Assembly: GCA_937625935.1 (NCBI GenBank)
Contig: OW569344.1
Coordinates: 310,001-374,000 of the forward strand
Origin: Tetramitus jugosus
Lineage: Eukaryota > Heterolobosea > Eutetramitea > Acrasida > Vahlkampfiidae
Length of the DNA stretch: 64,000 nucleotides
Reading direction: 5' to 3'
Part shown: positions 56,908 through 64,000 of the stretch, in pieces
Numbering within the stretch: position 1 is the stretch's first letter
Layout: the number at the start of each line of letters is the position of its first letter
The notes under the pieces: generated by a model
Databases searched by the model: none
What the model was told of the DNA's origin: nothing
The model's input: only the letters and a program-made list of their open reading frames with translations
Translations under genes and position numbers: made by a program

Positions 56908-59622
56908 ATGAAGCGATCACACATGCCGGCTGCTACAATTGATGACGATGATGAAAAGGATGAAATGAACACTTGGGTGGATGTGACTGCCATGTTGAAT
57001 GACACGTGCAACAATGAATTGTCACTGGGTCAAATGATTCATCATCCCACAGAGTTCAATCTCATGAATGTGATGCAAGCCATGGAGATGATGGATCCAA
57101 AGATGGATCAAACCATGATCATGATGAAGAATCACAGTGAATCAACACTCAACATTAAAACCATCAACCAACACCTCTCTCATAACTCCATTCCACACTT
57201 GAGTGAACTGTCAGTAGAAGAAGTGATTCGATTGATGGATGAGTTGTTGTGTGCAAAAATGTCATGGTTCAATGGTCATGCACTACCACAGACTGTGTTT
57301 ACATGTGTGTATTTGAGTGATGAGACGTACTTGGATCAACAATTGAATCAATTATCATCTCAACAATCATCTCAACAATCATCACAACAACAATCATCTC
57401 AACAACAAAAGAAGTCTCTTTTACTTCGATGCATCATCTACTACATCAAGTGCATGTTGAAGACAATTGATGAATTGAGATCAGTCATGGAGAGAACAGA
57501 GTGCAGAGAAGAAGAAGAGTTCACCTATAATCCATTAGGTTGTTACTTGTCAGGCAATGATTCACCAAAGCGCATACTACTCGAAATGAATCAACTGGAA
57601 AAAAAGTTGAATGATTGTATTCATCACTATTCGACTCATCACTTGGAGTATGATGCCTATTTTGATTCCATTGTCTATCCACTAAACAATAATACTCATA
57701 ATAATAATGCTGATGAACATGACAAGAGAAGAGAGTATGAAGTATTGGTGTTGAAATCACTACTCTCTCGCATCTCCTATTGTAATTCATTCTATCACAT
57801 GCACTATCACTCGCATGATCCTTCCAATGTGGATTATTCGCTCATTAAGAAACATGTCTTGAACTGCAAGAAATCATATAGGACAATGATTGAAACAAGA
57901 AATCAACTCAATGCTACTGCTACTGCTACTGCTACTGCTACTACTACTACTACCACTAGTACAACTACTACCTATTCCTTCTTTGATACCTTCTTGATCA
58001 ACAAGTACAGTTCACCAACACCATTGAACGCTGTTGAACTCTTGTCATTCAACAATGAACTGCACAGTCAAGTCAATGACTACGTGTCTCAGATGGACAG
58101 GCTGTTTACCAATTTGCATCGATTGAAAGTGGCATCTACTACATTGCCACCTGTTGTTGTTGCACAGTCATCCAACAATGATCAAGATAGTAACACGGTT
58201 GGCACACGATTGCAAGTGAGTCAAGTATCTGGCTGTACGGTCATGATGGATCTACTACAGTTTGTCAAACAATTTTCAGAGTCGAATCCACATGTTTTGA
58301 TTCGTTGTCGACTCATGCATCTCCTAGTGGTGAATCAAAAGTTATTGAACGGTTCATGCTCATTCCAAGCCATTATTGTCAAATATCTGTATCATTGTGT
58401 TCCATGTCTCACAGAGTACCACAGAGAGGCACTGAGTGATTGGGACAGTAATCAAACCATGATTGCCTTCATTGACTATTTTGCCAATACATTGTATCGA
58501 CTGTGTAACGAATACAGTAACAATAGAAGTCGATTGAGAAGGAGGCTTGTCGGTCTCTTCTCTGATTTGGCCCAATTGGAATCAAAGGCTGAGAACTTGG
58601 ATTTCGATATGGCGAGCCAGCATCAGATCGAGATGAGACCTGAACTATTCTGTCTTACATTTGCTGTGATTGATTTGATTTGTCAGGCAATCGAGGACTA
58701 CATCAAACTAGGGTTTGAACTAGAGCTCTATCACTACACTGAATACAAGTACGTCTACTGGTATTTGGAATATTTGACTCATGTGAAGATTTTGAACACT
58801 CAGAGATTCTATTCGAACACGGATCAGTTCTTGCCTGCCAAATATCTGACCAGCATACAAAAGAAAAAGATCAAGAGCAAGAAGGGTGGTAGCAAGTCTC
58901 AATTAGATGACATATCTGCCATTGTCGAAGAGTTGAATTCCTCGGACAAGAAGGGCAACAACAAGAAGAAGAAGACTCCAGCAACAAACAACACGAGCAC
59001 CACAAATAAGAAGAAGAAGAATGCAGCAAGCTCAGGCATCAATGTCAATCCATCTGCTGCTGACAAGGTAGAACCCTATGTTGTTGATCCACTAAAGATA
59101 CAGACGGAGCGATTGATGAATGAAGCACAATTGGTCATGTGTCGAGGAATAGTGAGAACGATTGCTCAGTTGGAGCATGGCCACGGTTTCTCTCTCACTG
59201 CCAATGACTTACCATTTGGCAACGAGCAATACAACTATGAGAGAAGGTTTGATGTATTGCACAATTTGGTGCAACCACCCTTGAAGACATATGAGGACTT
59301 CAAGAAGAGCACTGACTTTTTGAGCCAAGTGTCCAGCGACCAATTCTTGTTGGCTCTCCTGGACCATTACTCATCCATCTCTCAAATGGTGGACTCTGTA
59401 CTCGTTGGGAAAGCTTCTTCTGGCTACAAACTCAGTTCCGAACAGGTCAATCATCTCAAGGCAATTCAAAAGGTTGCCAACACGAATCGCATTGGTCTAA
59501 CACTGGCTCAAAAATACAAGCAAGGCGAAGAAGGCACGAACCCATCCAGTTCAATGAAGAAACCAACATTTGATTTCTCAACAATTTGCCCCTACCCAGT
59601 CATCAAGATTCCAAGACAATAA
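56908..59622 (+). CDS. NAA35: NatC auxiliary subunit NAA35/MAK10
   Basis: 904 aa from the ATG at 56908; the upstream open frame starts only with GTG. The family signature W-V-D-V-T-A-M-L-N, L-G-Q-M-I-H-H-P-T-E-F-N-L, A-M-E-M-M-D-P-K-M-D follows the start, and W-F-N-G-H-A-L-P-Q-T-V-F-T-C-V-Y lies near residue 130. The long helical body is broken by Gln/Ser, Asn and Thr runs, and a Lys-rich stretch lies near 665-710. In NatC, NAA30 is the acetyltransferase; NAA35 is the large scaffold that anchors the complex at ribosomes. Confidence 0.94.
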   Translation: MKRSHMPAATIDDDDEKDEMNTWVDVTAMLNDTCNNELSLGQMIHHPTEFNLMNVMQAMEMMDPKMDQTMIMMKNHSESTLNIKTINQHLSHNSIPHLSELSVEEVIRLMDELLCAKMSWFNGHALPQTVFTCVYLSDETYLDQQLNQLSSQQSSQQSSQQQSSQQQKKSLLLRCIIYYIKCMLKTIDELRSVMERTECREEEEFTYNPLGCYLSGNDSPKRILLEMNQLEKKLNDCIHHYSTHHLEYDAYFDSIVYPLNNNTHNNNADEHDKRREYEVLVLKSLLSRISYCNSFYHMHYHSHDPSNVDYSLIKKHVLNCKKSYRTMIETRNQLNATATATATATTTTTTSTTTTYSFFDTFLINKYSSPTPLNAVELLSFNNELHSQVNDYVSQMDRLFTNLHRLKVASTTLPPVVVAQSSNNDQDSNTVGTRLQVSQVSGCTVMMDLLQFVKQFSESNPHVLIRCRLMHLLVVNQKLLNGSCSFQAIIVKYLYHCVPCLTEYHREALSDWDSNQTMIAFIDYFANTLYRLCNEYSNNRSRLRRRLVGLFSDLAQLESKAENLDFDMASQHQIEMRPELFCLTFAVIDLICQAIEDYIKLGFELELYHYTEYKYVYWYLEYLTHVKILNTQRFYSNTDQFLPAKYLTSIQKKKIKSKKGGSKSQLDDISAIVEELNSSDKKGNNKKKKTPATNNTSTTNKKKKNAASSGINVNPSAADKVEPYVVDPLKIQTERLMNEAQLVMCRGIVRTIAQLEHGHGFSLTANDLPFGNEQYNYERRFDVLHNLVQPPLKTYEDFKKSTDFLSQVSSDQFLLALLDHYSSISQMVDSVLVGKASSGYKLSSEQVNHLKAIQKVANTNRIGLTLAQKYKQGEEGTNPSSSMKKPTFDFSTICPYPVIKIPRQ

Positions 59623-59703
59623 ATTTGTCTCAATAGTAAAAAGTTGCATGCAAATGAGTTTGTTGTTGTTGTTATTGTACATTTATACATAGATATGTTT
59701 GCT

Positions 59704-60801
59704 TCAGTAGAGAGAAACAAGCCGATTACTTTCGAGACTGAGTTGACGAATGCTGACTCTTCCTTCTCGTTCAATGTAATGTGTCACATTGTTCAACTCT
59801 TCCTGTGTAATGTAGATGAATTTGCCTCTATCGTCCAAGATACCAGTCAACACACCTGATTGTAACCAATGTTCAATCCGTTGTATCACTTGCTCATTCT
59901 TAATTTGAAATTGAGAGGCCACATCTTCCAACATGACCACCTTTTGAGATTGAATATAGTCAATCATGGCTCGTTCCTGTTGCTGCTGTTGCTGTTGTTG
60001 TCTTTGCATCTGATGAGCATTGTCATCCATATTATCATCATCATCATCATCATCATTATCATTATCACTACTACCACCAACATTGAATTCATTGGCATGT
60101 TGTTCACCCATTTCAACTTCTTCAAACAAGTGTCTCCACTCATCATACTCCAATTGTGATTGTTTCATGCGTGCCATCTTCTCCTGATTCAACTGCTCCT
60201 TCTTCATCTCATACAAGTCTTGTCTCTTCTCATCCATCTCTCTATTCTTTCTGTGCTTGTCTTCTCTTCTCTGATAGGACTGTTGCATGTACTGTTGTCT
60301 TGCTTCTCTCTGCTTCTTCTTCTTCATCTTGCTGTACATTTTCTTGTATTGAGATGGATTGAACTGCAATTGATGATTCAATTGTGTGAGTTCTTCATTG
60401 GTGAACACACTTGTGTCATCTCCTTCTGCTTCGCCGCCTACTGCAGCAGTATTGACTTGATGATCATCATTATCACTACTACTGCTGCTACTGTTGTTGT
60501 TGTCATCTTCATCATTGATATTCGTTGTATGAGATGATGATGATGATGATGAAGATGCCATCATCATCATTTGACGTCGTCTACCCATGATGACTCTCTC
60601 ATGTCTACCATCATCATTTCTTCTGTGATTCATTGCTGTTGTTGTTTCATCATTGTCATCATGAATGTTGTTGTTGTTGTTGTCGTTTAGTGGCTGTAAT
60701 GTTGTTGTTGTTGTTGTTTTACTTGTAGTTGCGACAAGTAGTTTGTAGATGGGTATGATTAATACCATCAATATCGCTATTACAATTGCAATCGGACTCA
60801 T
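59704..60801 (-). CDS. DDRGK1: DDRGK1/UFBP1, UFMylation regulator at the ER
   Basis: 365 aa from the ATG at 60801. An N-terminal membrane anchor (I-A-I-V-I-A-I-L-M-V-L-I-I-P-I-Y) is followed by low-complexity and charged coiled-coil sequence (R-E-D-K-H-R-K-N-R-E-M-D-E-K-R-Q). The C-terminal winged-helix/PCI-like domain has V-V-M-L-E-D-V-A-S-Q-F, G-V-L-T-G-I-L-D-D-R-G-K-F-I-Y-I-T and E-G-R-V-S-I-R-Q-L, with the D-D-R-G-K hallmark. It partners with UFL1 to ufmylate ribosomal protein uL24 and govern ER-phagy. The 5' end is about 128 bp from the divergent RidA gene. Confidence 0.95.
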   Translation of the reverse strand: MSPIAIVIAILMVLIIPIYKLLVATTSKTTTTTTLQPLNDNNNNNIHDDNDETTTAMNHRRNDDGRHERVIMGRRRQMMMMASSSSSSSSHTTNINDEDDNNNSSSSSSDNDDHQVNTAAVGGEAEGDDTSVFTNEELTQLNHQLQFNPSQYKKMYSKMKKKKQREARQQYMQQSYQRREDKHRKNREMDEKRQDLYEMKKEQLNQEKMARMKQSQLEYDEWRHLFEEVEMGEQHANEFNVGGSSDNDNDDDDDDDNMDDNAHQMQRQQQQQQQQERAMIDYIQSQKVVMLEDVASQFQIKNEQVIQRIEHWLQSGVLTGILDDRGKFIYITQEELNNVTHYIEREGRVSIRQLSLESNRLVSLY

Positions 60802-60929
60802 ATTCTGTTGTTGTTTTCTTGTGGGGCGGCAAATTTTGATGAGGAGAAATTCTGATCTTGATCCCGCCTGCCCAATCAACAACAAGCAAAAACAACTTTC
60901 AAGAAACAAACAAGAAACACTACATCCAA

Positions 60930-61429
60930 ATGTCATTCTCAATTGTCACAAGTGATAAGGCACCTGCTGCAGTCGGTCATTACTCCCATGCAATTAAGCA
61001 TGGAAATACATTGTATCTTTCTGGTCAAGTTGGTCTTGATCCAAGCACAATGGTATATATGCCACAGTTCTCATCCGTCATCCATCATCATCATTCTCCT
61101 TGTGTGTTTTTTTGAATTATTGTATTTTTGATGATGACTCTACTAACAAGTGTGTTCATGTATAGCAATTGGTGTCCACTACAAGTGTGGAAGAACAGGC
61201 AGAACAAGTGATGAAGAATATTAAGAATGTGTTGGAGAGTGCCAACTCATCATTGAATCAAGTGTTGAAGGTGACCATTCTGTTGACTGATATCAGTCAC
61301 TTCCAATTGGTCAACACTGTCTATGCCAAGTACTTTGGAGATCACAAGCCAGCCAGAGCATGCTATGCTGTTCATCAGTTGCCATTGAACTCACTGGTGG
61401 AGATTGAATGTATTGCTCACTGTGATTAA
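60930..61429 (+). CDS. RIDA: RidA/YjgF/UK114 family enamine/imine deaminase
   Basis: Two exons, 60930-61052 and 61166-61429, with a 113-nt intron (GTATAT...TATAG, TACTAAC at 61141-61147); 128 aa, the standard length. Motifs: [39 protein letters not shown], then K-P-A-R-A-C-Y-A-V and E-I-E-C-I-A at the C-terminus. The Arg that binds the substrate carboxylate is in P-A-R-A-C. Role: hydrolysis of reactive enamines from PLP enzymes. No targeting peptide. Confidence 0.95.
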
Positions 61430-61533
61430 GTTTTTGTGTTTGTGTCTATTGAATCGGTGGTTATACGACTGATCAAAAGAATAGTAGTAGTAATAAATAT
61501 CCTATTATTCTCTCTCACTCGACTATTTGTGTT

Positions 61534-63216
61534 TTATTGAAATAGAGCACTGAACAGCAGTGGTAGTTCATGATTGATTGTATTTGATTCTACTGTTGCT
61601 GCAACAGTGTCTGTCGCACGTTGTGTAATCGATTGTTGTGGTTGTTGTTGTTGTTGTTGTTGTTGTTTCAAGTGAATGGACAAACTAGTTTCTTCACTTG
61701 TCAAATCATGAATCACGTGCTGCACCAATGGAAGTTGCTTGTCTACAATCAATTGATTGCACTCTGATATCATTTGATTCAAGTGTTGCATGTGACTCGA
61801 TATATGATTCATGTATTGTTCATACTGTGTCAATTGTTGTATCATGCATTGTATCATGTGTTCACTCGTGTGCACTAGTGAGAGTATACCACTACCATTA
61901 GTACTACTACTTGCATTGTTGTTGTTATGAGCAGCAGTAGTAGTAGTACTAGTAGTAGTAGTAGTCGTACTAGTCGTAGTAGATACAATGACATGCTTAC
62001 TGTATTCCAACAATTGAGTGTATTGTTGATACAATTGATAAAAGGAGTGAAATTGATCCATGAATTGTTTCATGTTCAAATACAGTTGTTGTATCAAGTC
62101 ATAAACGGTCATTTCATGTTGTTTGTCCATGTGTTTCAACCAATGATCCATGTACTGTTGTGTCATTTGAAACAATAGCACATGGGAGTGATACAATTGA
62201 GTCATACTGCTCTCTTCTTCTCTCTTCATGTGAGAGTGTACCATTGCATTGAGATAGGTGATTTGAAGAAGCATGGATTGAATACACTTGACATTCTGAA
62301 TGGTGGCTGGAGTGGTGAGATGATGATGATGCTGCAGTAGACTTGTTCTCTTCATCATGAGTGTCAATTGATTATTTCCATTCGTAGCAGTAGTAGTAGT
62401 AGTATTGTTGTTGTTGTTATTTCCATTGTTATGATTCGTATGAGTAGTATTGTTCGTGTTTGTAGTTGAAGCAATGGGGTTGTGTTGAAAAGAGAGTTTG
62501 CGTGTAGGTGTCATAAAGGTGGTACTGCTGCGTGGAGTACGTGGTGATAAAAGCACATGATTCAAATGGTTGTTGTGGGAGTGACGAGAGGGAGTACTTG
62601 CACCATGACTCAACTTTTGTTTCTTTGTTGGTTGTTGTTGTTGTTGTTGTTGATGTTGATTGTTGAATCGAGAGGGAGTCAATGGCATGAGAATATTGTC
62701 ACCATAGTATGGTTGTTGAGATGAAAAGGCAGAAGAACGATTAGGGGAGAACAACAATGAGTCATTGGTGCGCTTTCTACTACTATTACTATTACTATTA
62801 CTACTATTACTACTACTTGTATACTGATCTTTGTTTCCTAGGAGTGTACTTGTATGTTCATCGTTCTCCTCTCTTGTACTTTGGATGTTGTTGTTGTTGT
62901 TGTTTGCAAATAGTGAAAAGGAGGGTGCCTTGAACTGAGTCACACTTGAATCATAGTTTATTGTATGATTGCTGCTGGTTGGTAGATTGGTGGAATACAA
63001 TGATGGTCTCTTGTTGTTGCCATCATTGTTGTTGCTATTGCTGTCAAGTTGGGAGAAACATGATGATGATGAATGATAATGACTCATGTTTGTAAACTCA
63101 CACACTGCTTGTTGTCTCTTTGTTCTTTCTTCTGAACAAGAATTGGGAGATCCAAAATCAGTTACCAGAAATTCAAATAATTTTTTTGGCGCCAACATGG
63201 TTGAAAGTGCAACCAT
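61534..63216 (-). CDS. Gln/Asn/Thr-rich protein with helical segments, unknown
   Basis: 560 aa from the ATG at 63216 (another in-frame ATG is at 63198). Residues 50-300 hold Asn, Ser, Gln and Thr runs with several S-P/T-P-R motifs (L-S-P-R-T-P-R, M-T-P-T-R-K), which look like proline-directed phosphosites. The second half is mainly long helices rich in Met, His and Gln (for example Q-Y-M-D-H-W-L-K-H-M-D and N-Q-M-I-S-E-C-N-Q), broken by a Thr/Ser/Asn run, and ends in another Gln run. I cannot place it in a family. A nuclear or transcription-related role is possible but only guessed from composition. Confidence 0.7.
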   Translation of the reverse strand: MVALSTMLAPKKLFEFLVTDFGSPNSCSEERTKRQQAVCEFTNMSHYHSSSSCFSQLDSNSNNNDGNNKRPSLYSTNLPTSSNHTINYDSSVTQFKAPSFSLFANNNNNNIQSTREENDEHTSTLLGNKDQYTSSSNSSNSNSNSSRKRTNDSLLFSPNRSSAFSSQQPYYGDNILMPLTPSRFNNQHQQQQQQQPTKKQKLSHGASTPSRHSHNNHLNHVLLSPRTPRSSTTFMTPTRKLSFQHNPIASTTNTNNTTHTNHNNGNNNNNNTTTTTATNGNNQLTLMMKRTSLLQHHHHLTTPATIQNVKCIQSMLLQITYLNAMVHSHMKREEESSMTQLYHSHVLLFQMTQQYMDHWLKHMDKQHEMTVYDLIQQLYLNMKQFMDQFHSFYQLYQQYTQLLEYSKHVIVSTTTSTTTTTTSTTTTAAHNNNNASSSTNGSGILSLVHTSEHMIQCMIQQLTQYEQYMNHISSHMQHLNQMISECNQLIVDKQLPLVQHVIHDLTSEETSLSIHLKQQQQQQQQPQQSITQRATDTVAATVESNTINHELPLLFSALFQ

Positions 63217-63255
63217 AAAAAACACAAAGAATTATTGCAATATTTACTTTCAAGG

Positions 63256-64000
63256 ATGATGCTCAAGGGTTTGAAACAGGCGAATAAGTCTTCTTCTCAT
63301 GTACCATCCTCATCCATTATTAAACATTGGGTGATGATAAACTCTTCGCCACCATCATCTCTATCCACTCAATCCTTGTTGATCAACCATCAGAATAGCA
63401 ATGCTTCTCTTATCTCACAACAACAACAACGTTCATTGTCATGCTATCAGAATTTCATGTCGCCATCATTATCATTTTCATTATCCCATCGATCACCCAC
63501 GTCATCACTACTGTTGCAATCTACTCCAACAACAACAAGACAACAACAACAACAATGCTATCATACCATATCACACTCAACAACAACAACAAGTATGAAT
63601 CATCAGATGAGTAATGAGAATAAAAGCAACCACAACCACAACCACAACAACAATAGTAACAATCATCATCTACTAGAAGAAGAAGATGCAGAAGACATGG
63701 AAGAAGAAGAATACATACTCAATGATCAATTGATACAATCCATGCATGACTTGAGCATTCATTTCAAATCATTTACACAATCAATTGATGAATTCATGAG
63801 AAACAAGTGGTATCACAAATGCATTCCACTTCTTCATCAAATGAATAGTGTATTGAATGATCTCATGCATCAAGAGGCATCACTCATGATGATGAATGAT
63901 AAGGATACACATAATGATAATGATGATGATGATGTTGATGATAACAAGGGTACACATGATGTGGAAATGTTGCTGAATCACACAGCAGCAACAACAACAA
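63256..64000 (+). CDS. Ser/Gln/His-rich protein, partial, unknown
   Basis: An open frame from the ATG pair at 63256/63259 runs without a stop through the right edge, so over 248 codons are visible. The first 140 residues are Ser, Gln and Asn-rich with a basic, acid-free start (M-L-K-G-L-K-Q-A-N-K). An acidic run (E-E-E-D-A-E-D-M-E-E-E-E) follows, then a helical part (M-H-D-L-S-I-H-F-K-S-F, W-Y-H-K-C-I-P-L-L-H-Q-M-N) and an Asp/Asn run. It diverges from the previous gene by about 40 bp. The basic start could be a mitochondrial presequence. No family recognised. Confidence 0.68.
   Translation, partial: MMLKGLKQANKSSSHVPSSSIIKHWVMINSSPPSSLSTQSLLINHQNSNASLISQQQQRSLSCYQNFMSPSLSFSLSHRSPTSSLLLQSTPTTTRQQQQQCYHTISHSTTTTSMNHQMSNENKSNHNHNHNNNSNNHHLLEEEDAEDMEEEEYILNDQLIQSMHDLSIHFKSFTQSIDEFMRNKWYHKCIPLLHQMNSVLNDLMHQEASLMMMNDKDTHNDNDDDDVDDNKGTHDVEMLLNHTAATTT

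Overview
The window is nuclear DNA of a unicellular eukaryote. It carries about 40 protein genes on both strands, most of them single-exon or with a few GT-AG introns of 59-153 nt. Intergenic gaps are often 1-250 bp. Many proteins carry Asn/Gln/Ser/His runs encoded by CAA/AAC/TCA repeats. The content is core eukaryotic: COG1, SMC5, MetRS, Beclin, NatC, NOB1, Hop1. A DNAAF6 homologue implies motile cilia or flagella. Tight packing, short introns, A-rich leaders before ATG and several bacterial-looking genes fit a heterolobosean amoeboflagellate such as Naegleria. That lineage call is inference from style and was not tested by any search.

Layout. 1-4.6 kb: end of an EF-hand protein, a Hop1/HORMAD meiotic axis protein, and WDR18/Ipi3. 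5-8.1 kb: an intron-rich gene with a bacterial-type C-terminal domain ending in a VEWGG motif, diverging from a C58/YopT-like cysteine protease. 8.4-15.3 kb: QDPR, DRG1, Beclin/Atg6, PRP4 kinase and a FabG-like reductase. 15.3-22.8 kb: COG1 (four exons), DNAAF6, a drug/metabolite-type transporter and a BTB-BACK protein. 23-31.9 kb: MetRS with a C-terminal tRNA-binding domain, a 7-TM and a 4-TM membrane protein, a large helical protein and the mitochondrial tRNA thiolase TRMU. 31.9-41.5 kb: eIF4E, SMC5, a small SMIM4-like protein, PLRG1, an ELL-like elongation factor and an RsmJ-type methyltransferase. 41.7-50.3 kb: Spt20, a PPTC7-like phosphatase, an Ssz1-like Hsp70, tRNA-Gly(UCC) and a Rac/Rho GTPase in four exons. 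50.7-64 kb: GPATCH1, SSU72, a SELENOM-like ER protein, NOB1, NAA35, DDRGK1, RidA and two Gln/Asn-rich unknowns, the last running off the end.

The neighbours do not form an obvious operon-like pathway. Recurring themes are RNA biology (PRP4, PLRG1, GPATCH1, SSU72, ELL, Spt20, NOB1, WDR18), translation (MetRS, TRMU, eIF4E, DRG1, Ssz1, tRNA-Gly) and ER/Golgi homeostasis (COG1, SELENOM-like, DDRGK1). The parts most worth a second look are the divergent C58 protease / VEWGG pair (the latter with an apparent 1-nt frameshift), the RsmJ-like gene, an in-frame stop inside the Hop1 gene, a shifted Cys pair in the SELENOM homologue, and a structured block of possible non-coding RNA near 12.36-12.42 kb.
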